Assembly (NCBI GenBank): GCA_015179125.1
Contig: WHVA01000081.1
Location: 124,001 to 188,000, forward strand
Source of the DNA: Gautieria morchelliformis
Taxonomy: Eukaryota > Basidiomycota > Agaricomycetes > Gomphales > Gomphaceae
Length of the DNA: 64,000 nucleotides
Direction: 5' to 3'
Below are positions 44,595-56,212 of this stretch, piece after piece. How positions within the stretch are numbered: position 1 is the first letter of the stretch; each line of letters starts with the position of its first letter. A program made the position numbers and the translations under genes. The notes under the pieces are model-generated. The model was not told the origin of the DNA. It was given only the letters and a program-made list of their open reading frames with translations, and did not search any database.

Positions 44595-47500
44595 CTACTG
44601 GCCTGGCCCGTCCTCAGTTCGTCCATTCATAGGATACTGCAACGTCTGAATACTGTTCATTTGGCCCGGGTTGAATACGGATGGCTGGCGATGCTGTACC
44701 TGTTGTAACGCCTGGGCTTGTTGGGGGTTTAATCCCCCTAAACCCATTTGGTTCCCTCCCTCTGTCTGTTGCTGCATGGCCTGCATACTTTGGAGAAATT
44801 GCGCAACATTAAACGCTGCCCCTGGTCCTTGCCCTGCTGATGCTGATCCGGAGTTTGAGATGAGCCCTTGTTGGTGTGCCTGGGCGAGCTGCTGCTGCTG
44901 GTTATAGGCAGCCAGTGCTGCAGCCTGCCGTTGTTGAAGATATGCTTTCGTTTCTGAGGAAAGATTTTGCAAAGAGACCGCGCCCATCCCAGGGTTCATG
45001 ACCGGTGTCACTGATGATGGCGCCTCGGGAGAAGTCCCGGGAATAGATGGCGCCTGGCTAGGCTGAACTGGCCCCATAAGCCCAGCCGGCAGCGCCGCCG
45101 TACGGAAAATCAAGGCGACAAGTAAGTCACCTTGCGCTGTGGAAGTCTTCATAGGAAACGTTACACATCCTGTTCCTGGAGGTCCGCCTGCAATGTCGAA
45201 CTGGCTATATGCGACCTACATCAATTGGGAGCCATGTCAGTGTATTGATCGATGCGCAAATGAACAATTCGAACCACTTGTTTATTTTGGATAATATCCT
45301 TCAGTTGACGGAACATTTTGATGTTATGGGTAGTTGCCTCAACATTTCCGGCAATTGGTGTAGAGCTGATTAATGCCATGGATGGACTAAGCTCCTTTGC
45401 CCACCCTTCAATTCGCTCCCTGTTGAAGGCGCATCGCGCAGGCTGCAGAACAAGCTTTTGCGGCCACGAATCGCAGCGCCTTTTTTGCGTGAGATACGCG
45501 ACATTTCGTGACTGCACAAGCACACTCACAAATTAGCGTCTCGCGAGAATAGGGCTATAAGGATATGATTTTCCTTCCGTGTCCCCGAAGCTGATCCTGG
45601 CCACGTGAGAGCTCCTTGCCACCGTCGCTGGTGGGCGCCCACAGCAGCTACTGGGGTCATTATGTCCGTGAGGTTTGGATTAGAGGAAAGGGTCGGAATG
45701 GCCGCCTGGTTTGCAGTCATACCTGGGTTACCCTGCGTTGACTGCAACGGGTTCTGGGTTGGTAACGTGGGCAGAGGCTGTGTCTGCGGCGCGGCAGCCA
45801 AAACAGGAGGTCGAATGCGCTCTGCTAGCATCTTTTGCATCTGAGCTTCCATACCAGACCTTACAGATATGGGTATATTCTGGAAAGGATTTTTGTTCGC
45901 AGGGTTTGGCCCTGCAAAACTGGTAAATGGAAGGCTCTGGCCAGAAGGCCCTGGATTCGGCGGGGTAATATGGGCCTCAGGCTGCTCTTGTGCGGGTCGA
46001 ACTTGCGGAGTTGACCCACTGCCTGCTGGTTGAGTGTTCGGCACTGCTGCAGGTTGGCTTGAGGTACCGCCTGCATTTGGTTGCAGTCTCTGCATCATCT
46101 GTTGGTACATCACAACCAACTTTGCACGAGTCGAGGCCTTCTGGGTAAGGTCCGCCTGCATCGCGTCAAGCTCGGCTTGTGGCTTTCCGGCTTTCCGTGC
46201 TTCATTAAACACGTGGAGTTTCTGACGACACTCATTCTCTATCCCCCTGATATAATTAATTAGTTTCTGAGGGTCAAAAGCTTGTCCAGAAACAGCGGGG
46301 CGAGGCTGCACAGACTGTGGTTGTGGATGTGGTTGTGTCTGGAGTGGAGGTTGAACCTGGGTCAGAAGTTGCGGTTGTGGTGGAGTGTGAGTCTGCAACT
46401 GCAGCGGCAGTTGTAGCTGTGGCTGTGGTTGTGGTTGTGGTTGTGGTTGTGGTTGCGGTTGCGGTTGCGGTTGCGGTTGCGGTTGCGGTTGCGGTTGCGG
46501 TTGCGGTTGCGGTTGCGGTTGCGGTTGCGATTGCGATTGCGGTTGCGGTTGCGGTTGCGATTGCGGTTGCGGTTGTGGTTGTGGGTCATTTGGCGGCTGC
46601 ACCGTCACGCTCCCCGAACGGGACGGAGAAGGATTGCTAGTACCAATGGAAGTGGGTTGTGTCACCGATAATGGGGCCGCTGCGGGAGGGTCCGCCGTCA
46701 CTTGTGTCTGTGATGGTGGACGAGGTTGTGCAGGTTGTTGTGGATTGTCCGCACTCTCCGTCGCCGGACGTTTCTGGGGGACTGCGAAAGGAATACAGGA
46801 TATTACAATCGCTGAAACACAGATGAAAGAAGCACTTACTGATTTTATCGGGTGGTAGGCCTGAAAATAGTAACCTGTGTGATGGCTTAAGGAGGGCTAT
46901 CCAGGAAGGATCCGGTGTGCGTGAGATCTGGTTAGGAGATAAGTTTCAATGTCTTGGAAGGGGTGACAGGAAGGTATGGTTACATGTTTGTGGAGGTCCA
47001 AGAGCTCTGGTATGGGTCGGGTGAGGATCATGCTGGACCTGATCTTCCTCTGTGACGATGGGAGACATGAACGTAAGAACTCTATTAAGCGGTTGGCAAA
47101 CCTTGAGTAACTCGGATGGTAGAGAGGCCCATGTCATCTCATCCAATGCAGGGTTAGCATTCCACGACGGCTTTTGGACGTTGTCGGGAGGAGAAGAAGC
47201 CACATGGATCAAATAATATGTGGAGTCATATACCGGGATCTCCGGTTGAGCCTCATTCGGCAGATGTGGTCTGAGTGGTGGCCTTGTTTCACCAACAGCA
47301 TCAAACATCTATCCAGGCAGGGGTTAATGCTGGTGGCTGCCAGATCAAAATATCATCTAACCTCTAGAACAGTAGCATATCCTTCAAGGATAGCCATGCC
47401 CTTGTGACCATTCGAAGCTGTGCGACCTATACCCAGACTCGTAGGGTCCTCGCTTAGCTCCTTCGTGAGCGAGTGAATTGGCGAGAAGAATCGTCTTGCT

Positions 47501-47767
47501 AATATGGGATTCGGATGCACATACGAATCCGAGTATGATACAAACCCCATCCGAAGCTGAATAGCTCATGAGTGGTGATCCACCACAAGTGCCTGACGTT
47601 AAGGAGTAGCTTACCGCCTCATTTCTGTTGCCTCTAGTAACTGGTGCTGCTATTCGCCGTAACAAAGGGGAAATGTACTCTTTAAGAACATCGTTCCACT
47701 CATGCCCTAGTGTTAGCGATGAATCGACGAGACAGACGATGAGCACTTCTTGTCGCACATTGGCCAT
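44595..47767 (-). CDS. Mediator subunit 25-like protein with vWA domain
   Basis: Eight exons sum to 2,784 nt, 927 residues. The N-terminus is the von Willebrand A-like domain typical of Med25: EVLIVCLVDSSLTLGHEW, YISPLLRR, LRMGFVSYSDSY, MAILEGYATVLE and YYLIHVASSPP. A second folded region starts RWQGALTWPG and holds DSWPQKLVLQPARC, VAYSQFDIAGGPP and LVALIFRTAALPAGLMGPVQ, matching the activator-binding (PTOV/ACID) type domain. Between them lies a Gln/Pro-rich linker with a Pro-Gln dipeptide tract, and the C-terminus is Gln-rich. Med25 contacts transcription activators within Mediator in the nucleus. Exons (minus): 47767-47615, 47556-47362, 47308-47102, 47049-46984, 46927-46840, 46781-45530, 45479-45278, 45215-44595. 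Confidence 0.82.
46402..46586. repeat. Hexanucleotide repeat coding Pro-Gln
   Basis: About 30 near-perfect copies of TTGCGG or TTGTGG on the plus strand, read as CCGCAA/CCACAA (Pro-Gln) in the Med25-like frame on the minus strand. A few units have GATTGC instead (Ser-Gln). The array is prone to length change without frame loss. Confidence 0.9.
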
Positions 47768-47832
47768 CCTCAGCGGGAGGCAATTTGAGCAATTTGACGT
47801 GACTGCTTCTGACCCTATCCAAGGCCAAGGCC

Positions 47833-49207
47833 GTGGCGCCCGGGAACCAAAACTCGAGCCTGAGCCGTTGTTCGAGTCATGTAACCAAAAGCTCATCGTT
47901 ACAGCCTACAAACGTCTTGACCGGTATGAACGACCTGGTAGCAGAGGCCTTCAATTCGTTATCCAAAGCTCAGGCTCAGTTTCTGCGAAATCTACCGAAA
48001 GCGGAGCTGCACGCTCATCTGAATGGATCTATACCTTTATCCTGTCTCCAGGAGCTCGCCCGTGAAAGCAACATAAATTCGGAAACCTTATCAGAGACTG
48101 TGTCAAAAGGATTGGAGGTATTTGAACGCGGTGTTGAACTGAATGTCATTGACGACTTCTTTTCGTTGTTTCCCGCAATCTACGCCTTGACTTCGACGGT
48201 CCCAGCTCTTGCTACAGTGACGCGCGAGGTCCTATCCCACTTCCTTGCTCCTGGATCTGATGGAACTCCTTCTCAATGCCAATACATGGAGTTACGCACT
48301 ACGCCTCGTAAAACGAACCACATGATGCGCGGGGAATATTTGGATACAGTGCTCAATGAAGTGGAAAAATACTCTCCAGAGACTGCTGCGTTATTGATCA
48401 GCATCGATCGTCGAATGTCGCTTCAAGACGTCCAGGAGTGTGTGGATCTGGCTATTTCTCTGAAGGAACAAGGCAGGAGAGTGGTTGGGATCGACTTATG
48501 TGGTGATCCCCTGGTCAGTATCAACATGATATTAGGCGTGGTACGACCATCCTGCTAATGGCTTGTAATGATATATAGATAGGGGATATGGCTACATTTT
48601 TACCCTACTTTGAGCGGGCTAAAGTGGCTGGTTTAAAGATAACTCTGCATATTGCCGAGGTTAGGTTCCTTTCACTATACCCGTGTGTGGTTGATCAACT
48701 TTGACAACATCCAGACCCCTGCAAACACCGAAGAAGACACACAGACCCTGTTGTCATCTGGGCCATCGCGCCTTGGACATGCCACCTTCCTTTCAACGGC
48801 GGCGCGCGACATTGTCCTGCGAGAGAGAATTCCAATCGAAATTTGCCTCACATCCAACCTTCTGTCCGTTTAATCCCCAGCTAGCAGTCCCAAGGTACTG
48901 ACGTGGCATGCAGCTGCAAAACGGTGAAGACTATTGATGCCCACCACATCCGTTATTATCTTGAACACAATCACCCTATAGCCATCTGTGTTCGTGATCT
49001 ATTTTCGAAAAACCTCTGAACCTGACGGGACTTCCCTAGACTGACGATATCCTGCCATTCCGCAACTCGCTAGTTGGGGAATATGCCCTACTCATGGCAG
49101 CACCTCCTTTGGGGCTGGGCCTTTCCGACGATGATATAAGGAAGATTGCACACATGAGTTTTCTGTCAAGCTTCAAAGGTGGTCAAGTGGCAACTCATAT
49201 GAACTAG
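47833..49207 (+). CDS. Adenosine/AMP deaminase-like protein (ADAL family)
   Basis: Five exons sum to 1,155 nt, 384 residues from 47833, or 353 from the ATG at 47926, which fits the family better. Motifs in order: PKAELHAHLNGSI (two metal-binding histidines), YMELRTTPRK, VVGIDLCGDPL, ITLHIAET (His), SRLGHATF (catalytic His), EICLTSNLL and AICTDDILPF (metal Asp). ADAL enzymes deaminate N6-methyl-AMP to IMP in the cytosol; classical adenosine deaminases share the core. The HAHLNGS form and the short length favour ADAL. Exons: 47833-48513, 48579-48659, 48715-48863, 48914-48989, 49040-49207. The gene converges on UBA4 with 87 bp between. Confidence 0.9.
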
Positions 49208-49294
49208 GGAAAGTTTGGGGCAAGTCAGAGTGGCAGGTTTATACCGTTGTCTATATACATCGATGTTACCACATACAAAGCAAGTGCATGTAAT

Positions 49295-50797
49295 TTAATA
49301 CACCGGGAAATTCGGGTCCACGTCACGACTCCAACCTCTTAGGCCTCCCACCAAGTCTTGTATTGAGCGGCCAGCAGCGATAGATCTCAATGCATCCGCC
49401 GCAATCTGTGAGTCGTTTCCCAACCGACATACCACAAATATTTGGGATGTTGCATCACTGTCAATGTATGACGACGGATTGGCCACAAGCTCGGGTAAAG
49501 GGACGTCTGCACGGAGACGTGAGGTAGAAACCCGAAGAGCAGGAGAACACATACTGGTCGAAGTCGGAAGATGACAAATACCAAATTCCGTGGGGGATCG
49601 CACATCGATCAGATAGGGACATCCGTCTCTCATTGCTTGCTGCAAATCCTGTATGAGCCGTATAATCAGTGAAGATGGTAAGTGCAACTGAGCCGTAGGA
49701 CGCGCACTCTTCCGCAGATTCGATGACCTGGTTGACCCTGTCGGAGACCAGTGGCTTCAAAGTCTGGTGTTCGTCCACCGCAAAATGCGACATAGTCGAT
49801 CTCCTCAATCTTACCGATTTTCTTACCATCCTCGCCACAAGCGGGACATGTAGGTCGTCTACTCCGTAATTTGGCAGTGCGAAAAGGCGGAGTGGATAAC
49901 GCCGAGAATATGAGGAGCGAGGGGCGACCATCTACCCAATAATGAGTAATAATCTTCGACATGTAAATTAAAAACTTGCCATGAAGGCCTGTCAGGATTT
50001 TAAGACATTCCATGGCCTGCAGGTTCCCAATGGTGCCAGTCACGACGCCTAGTACGCCAGTCTCCTCGCATGTCCCAATAGTCTCTATGGCTGGAGGCCT
50101 TGGATACAGACATCTGTAGCACGGGCCGTCACTTTTGAGATTGTATGTGCATAGTTGACCGTCGAATTTCATCGCAGCACCGCTAACAAGGGGTTTCCCG
50201 AGAGCCACTGAGACGTCTGACAGTAGATAACGCGTCGGGACATTATCCGTGCAGTCCAGGATGACGTCATAAGACGAAAGAATGTCATGCGCATTGTCCG
50301 CGGTGAGGAAGAGGTCGTGCGTGATGATGGTGAGATGAGAATTGATCCTTTGGTGAGGGTAAGAGGCTGGAAAGTGGCCACAACGAAATGAATTCACTCT
50401 TTAATCGCGATCTCTGCAGAACGGACTTTAGACATGCCAACTCGTGCTTCCGTGTGCAATATCTGCCTTTGAAGATTCGAGATATCAACGGTGTCGTGAT
50501 CTACGATGGCAATTTTCCCTGTGGATGTAGCAGTTGGTGATTAAGTTCAGGGTAAGGTGGTGAGTTGACAGTGACCTACACCCGCTGCAGCCAAGTACTG
50601 CAGTGCCGGACACCCAAGGCCACCCGCTCCAACCACGATTACTGCGGACTGACGCAGCTTCAATTGACCTATTGCGAGTGAACTCTACCTGCATTAAAGA
50701 ATGAAGTGTGCAACGCACCTGAAAGACCGAAGCCTTCGAGAATCATTTGTCGACCATAGCGTCTGTAGTCTGATGGAGGGAGTACAGACGGATTCAT
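49295..50797 (-). CDS. UBA4: UBA4/MOCS3: E1-like adenylyltransferase and sulfurtransferase
   Basis: Seven exons sum to 1,191 nt, 396 residues. The E1-like half has the ATP-binding [51 protein letters not shown], and zinc ligands in CYRCLYP and CPACGED. The rhodanese half has [17 protein letters not shown] and the active loop [10 protein letters not shown], with its cysteine present. UBA4 adenylates and thiolates URM1, feeding tRNA 2-thiouridine and protein urmylation; in metazoans it also serves molybdopterin synthase. The usual N-terminal coiled coil is absent and an in-frame stop lies upstream, unless an unseen exon exists. Exons (minus): 50797-50719, 50668-50576, 50518-50398, 50347-49980, 49931-49708, 49648-49555, 49506-49295. 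Intron 4 (49932-49979) has a GCAAGT donor. Confidence 0.92.
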
Positions 50798-50969
50798 CGT
50801 ATAGAACTAATGAGGTACCAGCTTGGGTCTGCGTCAGAGTCAACTGCAGTAATCGGCCGAGACTTGTCGTCTATGGATATGAAAAGTTGTTCGGTGGTCT
50901 GTATCAGATAGCAGTAGCGATTTCTCGTAAAATACGTTTGAGTAAGCACTGGTGGAAGCGAAATCCATT

Positions 50970-51058
50970 GCCTTCTTAGCTCAGTTGGTAGAGCGCGTCA
51001 CTAGTATCATGCATGGTAACACATGACGAGGTCGGTCGTTCAAATCGGCCAGGAGGCA
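50970..51058 (+). tRNA. tRNA-Thr (AGT anticodon) with a 16-bp intron
   Basis: The acceptor stem is GCCTTCT with AGGAGGC, the D arm GCTC/GAGC, the anticodon stem CGTCA/TGACG and the T arm GGTCG/CGGCC around TTCAAAT. The anticodon loop reads CTAGTA, then the intron 51007-51022, then A, so the intron sits between positions 37 and 38 as in eukaryotic nuclear tRNAs. Without the intron the tRNA is 73 nt. The box A and box B promoters are internal (TAGCTCAGTTGG and GGTCGTTCAAATC). Confidence 0.93.
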
Positions 51059-51717
51059 CTAATTTTGTTTCACGCACGAATAAATATTACCCCAGGATCA
51101 AGGCCAAATTTTTTGTTCTTGTCAACTTTCCTGCCATCTTGAGTGAGAGATCAGACTTTGCTTATTCCACAGTCCCAGGGATAGATGTGTGTTATTATTT
51201 GAAGACGTGCAAGAAGGCCGTCTGTTTCTTGAGGCCTGTGTGTAGCTTCTGTCAACACTATGTTTCGAGAGTCGCTCATGGAACAGTTGGCAGGACTCCG
51301 AGTTTCATCGTAACCTCCATATACTCCTCCAACCAAAACTGCTCCCTAAGCCACCCGTCGCTTCAACCTGGTCCTTGCCAAGCTTGGACGTCATCACTGC
51401 TTTTCCCGTGTGATCAGGGTCGCATTAATCCCAGAGATCTAACAATAAGTAAGTATATAGGTTCAAGATGGATCCAGCGACAGGCCACGGCTGGTCGTGA
51501 TCGTGTAACAGCAATGCGCCATAATGGGAAGGAATGGAGTTTCCGACAATAAATACCATAGCTGGGAACGGTGCTGGTGACTGTCCTTGAGCAGACCACA
51601 GCGGGCCGCCGGAAACCAGCCCTGGGCTTACATCATACGACGTATACTTCCATACTCCGAATAATTTTTGGCGGACCAAACAACGCTTGAGTCTCAACCA
51701 CCACAACCTTTATAATC
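51059..51717. other. Intergenic, no supported gene
   Basis: About 660 bp between the tRNA and the eIF4B-like gene. A plus-strand frame at 51,013-51,552 overlaps the tRNA and has no protein-like features. A T-rich run after the tRNA (TTTTTTG near 51,110) could stop Pol III. Confidence 0.5.
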
Positions 51718-53768
51718 ATGGGTACGTTTTCCACTACTCTTGCCCATACTGTGCCCGTCATTGATATCCCATGGTCAGCACCCAAAAAAGGCCAAAAGAT
51801 GTCCCTAAACGAATTCCTAGGGGATAATGGTGTGTGGCATTCCCGTGTCTCATCAGCTTCTAAATCGTTCCTCGGCAGCCCTTGGATCATGGGCGGATGA
51901 GATGGACGCTTTGCCCTCCGCACGTTAGTATATGACATGCATCCTGGCGACGATTAACGTCGCATTCACAGCGGCCCCCCGTACCGATGAGGAGCGAGCC
52001 AGAGAGTTTGGTCGCTCTGATTTCTCCTCTCGACGTGCGCGTGCTTTCTCTCCTCAACATATTGCGTTTTAAGTGGGTTTGCGATACAGCCGATCGTGCC
52101 CCTCTTCCCCCCAGAGAAGATGTCCCCCTTCCCACGCAGCCACCCTACACTGCGTTTGTCGGAAACCTGGCCTTTGACATGTCAGACATGGAGCTTGAGG
52201 AATTTTTTGCTCCCCACAAAGTAGGATCCCTCTTCCTCTGGAGGGCTTGTTGCTCATTTTTGGTCAGACCGTCTCGGTGAAGATTATCACCGATAGAGAT
52301 GGCAAGCCAAAAGGATTTGGCTATGTTGAGTTTGTAGAGCTTGAAGGGCTCAAAGATGCGCTTGCAAAATCTGGCGGGGTGAGTCAAACGTCTGAGTTAA
52401 TGGTTACTTCGACTGATATCCCTGATCAGACCCTCTCACATCGTACCGTTCGTGTCAACGTTGCTGAACCACGTATGTCGCAAAGGTTTGACACCCTGTC
52501 CCATCTGACATTTCTGCAGCAAAGGAGCGCGACCGTGACCGTTTTGGTGGTGGCGGGGGAGGTTTTGACGACGACAAGTTCATGGGGAATTGGCGGCGCG
52601 ATGGTCCTCTTCCTTCCTCCGAGCCCCCGTCCCGCGGGGGTCGCGGTGGTTCCGGATTCGGATTCCGAGATGGCCCACCAGCAGGAGATGATGAGGGCCC
52701 TCGACGCGGCGCCCGATTCATGCCAGGCACTGATACAGACCGTGAACGTGAACGACCCGAACTGAACGGAGACTGGCGAAGCAGTCGTGCGTCAATGCCG
52801 CCGCCCCCTCCGCTGGAGCGCGAGCGGGATGGTCGGCGTGGCTTTGGGGCTCTAGAGAGTAGCGGTGCTGCGGACGCTGAAGAGACGTGGACAAAAGGAT
52901 CAAAGTTCCGGCCCAGCCCGTCGGGAAGTGATTCGGGGAGCGTTGGGCGCAAGTTTGGCTCTGGTTTTTCAGAACGGAGTGCAAGTGGTGCTGGAAGCGG
53001 CACGGCGACGCCACCGATTGCAGAGGAAGGTGATTGGCGTTCGCGGGCGAGACCAGCGCTTCCCACAGAGAGGCAGGGCAGCTTTGAGCGATCGCGTGAG
53101 CAAATACATCCCTACTTAAGCTCCAGAACCCTAATATGTTATGTCTAGCGACCAATTCTACCCCGCCTACCCCGCAGCTTGCCCGCCGGAAACTCGAACT
53201 GCTCCCTCGCTCAGGAACGGCCTCGACGGTTGCCACCCCGCTTGCCTCTCCCTCTCAAGCCTCTACGTTTCCCACAGGATCCAGATCCAACCCATTCGGC
53301 ACAGCCAAGTCAGTGTTCCCCTCTATCGTCGTACTTATTCACGTACTCACTGCGCATCACAGACCTGTCGACGTCTCAGCACGCGAGAGAGAAGTTGAGG
53401 AGCGCATCTCCAAAGAGCGCGAGGAAGTATCATCCACGCTCACCCGGCATCCCCTTTCACGGGAGACCTCACGTCAGCCGACCGCCCGTGGTGGGGACCA
53501 CCCTCACCCCCTTTCGCGCGAGACGTCTCGCCAAGCCTCAACACGCAGCGCCCATGCCCCTCGCAAGTCATCGTCCCCCCCCGCGAGTGCGACTGTGCGG
53601 CCTGCGTTTAGCTTTGCGAACGCGGCGAAGAAGGCCGCTGAGGCAGCTGACGCCCCGGCTACGCAAAACCCGAAGGATGCGCAGTCGAACTCGAAGGAGG
53701 AAGGCGGGAAAGATTCAGGGTCATCACTGGAGCAAACCACTGAGAAGGTTGCACAGATTGTTGTTTAA
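51718..53768 (+). CDS. eIF4B-like RRM protein
   Basis: Ten exons sum to 1,590 nt, 529 residues. Exon 1 is only ATG plus one base (51718-51721). The protein begins MAPKKGQKMSLNEFLGD, then an RRM with YTAFVGNLAFDMSDMELEEFF (RNP2) and KPKGFGYVEFVE (RNP1). Next come Gly/Arg/Asp-rich stretches, Ser/Pro-rich segments, and a C-terminal region (REREVEERISKEREE, FSFANAAKKAAEAAD). This order fits fungal eIF4B (Tif3/Sce3), which helps eIF4A unwind mRNA 5' ends in the cytosol. Exons: 51718-51721, 51779-51829, 51879-51923, 51972-52034, 52090-52220, 52268-52378, 52430-52472, 52520-53095, 53149-53308, 53363-53768. Two nearly identical HPLSRETSRQ repeats occur near residues 415-440. Confidence 0.88.
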
Positions 53769-54143
53769 CCTGGAGAACTCTGGATTATTTGTTTCTTCCG
53801 TTTTGTCATCAACTACATCCTAATTCCTGGCCATTCAAAATACTACACTGGTCTCCCTCTTGATTGTCTTAATTCTTTGGATCTGTGTACAGACTATGCC
53901 CCATGCCCTCCCCGCCCATGCCTCTCACTATGCTCACTCACTCGTTTGGAAGAAGTGTACATATCAGGATGTTGGGTACCACTTAGCTTATTTTGTTTTC
54001 TTTTGGTATCGGTCAAAAAGTAATGGTGGAAATAAAGAGCGGAAAGGTCCTAATCTCCGCGCCTTCTTGCGGTCTCTGGGTCCACATATTTCATTCTACC
54101 GCGACCTGGATAATTGCTGTTAGTCACGTCCGACCGAAATGAA
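53769..54143. other. Convergent intergenic region
   Basis: Probable 3' UTRs of the eIF4B-like and cyclophilin genes. No gene or repeat seen. Confidence 0.6.
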
Positions 54144-55331
54144 TCACATGTGCCAACCTTTGTAATTGATGACCCCGATCTCCTTGTTTTGCCGCTCTCG
54201 TTCTTCTTTCTCCTTTGCAAGCCTTTCCCGGAACCTTGCTAGTTCGAGTTTACGCGCAGCCTCGAGGCGTTCATTTTCCTCTCTCTCCAAACGCAAATCG
54301 TATTCCTCCTCTGTCTCTTGATGCGGAAGAGCAGTGTGTGGTGACGAGCTGCCCTTATGGCGTTTGCTTTTGGACTTGGACTTGGAATGTCGTTTGGACT
54401 TGGACTTGCGATTATGATCAGATCCGCCATCTGGATCAGGGCCAGGAGATGCTGAGGAATGACGGCGACGTTTCTTCTTGGGGATGTCGACCTCTGACTC
54501 GACCGGAGATACCGACCTTGATGGCGCCCGTTTTACCACCGCTGCCTTCCTGCGCTCAAGTTCACCACAGGTAAGAATGACGACAGGCCGTGAGGGTCTA
54601 TCCCTGTCATCAGTAGGCACGGCAGCTATCTTCTGGATCACGTCTTCAAATCCGCGTACTATACGGCCAAAGACGACATGCTTGCCGTTTAAATGGGGAC
54701 ACGGGCGCAGCGTGATGAAGAATTGCGAGCCGTTGCTGTAACAAGAATCAATTGGTGCTCAGATAACGAAAGACGATGCATACGTGTTGGGTCCACGGTT
54801 GGCCATAACGAGCAACCTTGTGGATCCAATGAGCATAGAGATGAACAACGCAGCGGAGGGATGAACTGCACCCTTCAGAGTCAACTTCACGCGACAGATC
54901 TTCGTCCTCGAATGGTGCCCCATACACGGACTCTCCCCCCAGTCCATTACGTTTGGTAAAGTCTGAATGCACGTCAACGTATTGCGGCAAGTGAACATCG
55001 GTCTTTGCTAACCTCCGCCTTGAATCATGAACTCGGCAATGGAGCGATGTATAATCGAGTTCTTGTAATAAAGTGGCAGCTGCGACTTGGGAGAAATCCC
55101 CTTCTCCCCGGTGCATAATGCACGGAAACTAGATCGTTACTGAAAAGACGTGGTACTAAATTCTGCCAGTGAACGCACTTCTCTGCTGTTTTCGGTGTTG
55201 TGTCTGCGAAAAGCTCAAAGATAACCCTAAAGGGGAGAGGTGAGTGGATTCGGCAGGCCACATAGAATAACCACCAACCTTCCGATTGGAGCTGTATCGA
55301 GCGCAAAGTCGAAAAAGACACGGGGATTCAT
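54144..55331 (-). CDS. Cyclophilin-type peptidyl-prolyl isomerase with RS/Lys-rich tail
   Basis: Six exons sum to 933 nt, 310 residues. The cyclophilin domain is complete: [54 protein letters not shown] (catalytic Arg in IHR), [45 protein letters not shown]. After residue about 180 follows a tail with [12 protein letters not shown], repeated KSKSKRH units and a charged helix, resembling nuclear RS-cyclophilins (PPIG type) linked to pre-mRNA splicing. The enzyme catalyses Xaa-Pro isomerisation. Exons (minus): 55331-55279, 55226-55179, 55128-55013, 54962-54872, 54816-54784, 54735-54144. It starts 99 bp from the divergent Ras-like gene. Confidence 0.93.
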
Positions 55332-55430
55332 CAAAGTTGGGCGAACGGGAAGCGCGCAGCTTGCTAACTCCGAACACGAATATGGATTGAGATCTTTAGC
55401 TCTAATTTGTCTTCTTTAACTCTAACTATC
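55332..55430. promoter_or_regulatory. Shared divergent promoter, cyclophilin and Ras-like genes
   Basis: The two start codons are 99 bp apart. Pyrimidine-rich tracts (TCTTCTTTAACTCTAACTATC before the Ras ATG) are seen, but no clear TATA box. Confidence 0.45.
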
Positions 55431-56212
55431 ATGCGTCAGTTTTCCAGCGTTGTCCTAGGCGGTGCGTGCCCGCCGTACTCAATGACCCTCTTGTACTGAA
55501 ACCGTGCCATAGCCGGTGGTGTCGGAAAGAGCGCGCTCACCGTTCGCTGGGTGCGCGAGGTCTTCCTCGATAGCTACGACCCAACTATTGAAGGTCAGCC
55601 TTTCCTGTTTGGCGCAGTGTCATTCCTAAGGCACCGCTGCAGAGGCATATCGACGTCAGGTCAAAGTCGACGACGAGCTCACTTCGGTGTGTCTTTCTCT
55701 GTACTTCGTCAACGTCTCGTCGAGCCTGAGACGTGCCACTATCAGCTCGAAGTTACAGATACTGCAGGCGCCGAGCAGTTCACCGCCTTGAACGAGTTTT
55801 ACATAAAATCAGCCGACGGTTTCGTCCTTGTCTTTAGGTTTGTGTCCTTCCGCCTACAACTCTCAGGTCACGCTCATGCTGTTGCAGCCTTACGCAAGAA
55901 ACATCTCTTCGGGAAGTTGAGACCCTCCGACAACAAATATATCGTGTCAAAGGTACCTCAACCGCAGTTCCTATCGTCGTTGTTGGTACGAAATCCGACC
56001 TCACGGCTGAACGCGAAGTACACCGTTCCCACATCCAAGCGCTCAGTCGCAGTTGGAGTCTCCCCTTTTACGAGACGTCCGCCAAACGCAATTGGCATGT
56101 GGATGACGTCTTTGAAGACCTAGTCCGCCAGATGCGAGCGCGGTATCCAGAGGACGTGGTCCGTCGGAAGAAGCGCAGAGCAAAACATAGTCCTGGCTGC
56201 ATCGTCGCATGA
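55431..56212 (+). CDS. Ras-like small GTPase, Rap/Rsr1 type
   Basis: Five exons sum to 573 nt, 190 residues. G boxes: GAGGVGKSALTVRWV (P-loop), YDPTIEEAYRRQ (effector, switch I), DTAGAEQFTALNEFYI (switch II), VGTKSDL (G4) and ETSAK (G5). The C-terminus is basic and ends CIVA, a CaaX box for prenylation. The DTAGxEQFTA switch resembles Rap/Rsr1 more than Ras proper, which suggests a role in polarity or morphogenesis at the plasma membrane. The G4 motif has Thr in place of the usual Asn (TKSD), a variant also found in Rho proteins. Exons: 55431-55461, 55513-55593, 55643-55686, 55746-55837, 55888-56212. Confidence 0.92.

Noticed and set aside
46317..46640. Plus-strand frame coding long Val-Ala or Leu-Arg runs
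   Set aside because: It is the antisense reading of the Pro-Gln hexanucleotide array in the Med25-like exon; the minus strand has the domains and splice sites.
48652..48901. Separate small frames within the ADAL-like gene
   Set aside because: They are explained by exons 3-4 and retained introns of the adenosine-deaminase-like gene.
51013..51552. 180-codon plus-strand frame
   Set aside because: It overlaps the tRNA-Thr gene, lacks any domain or protein-like composition, and ends before the eIF4B-like gene.
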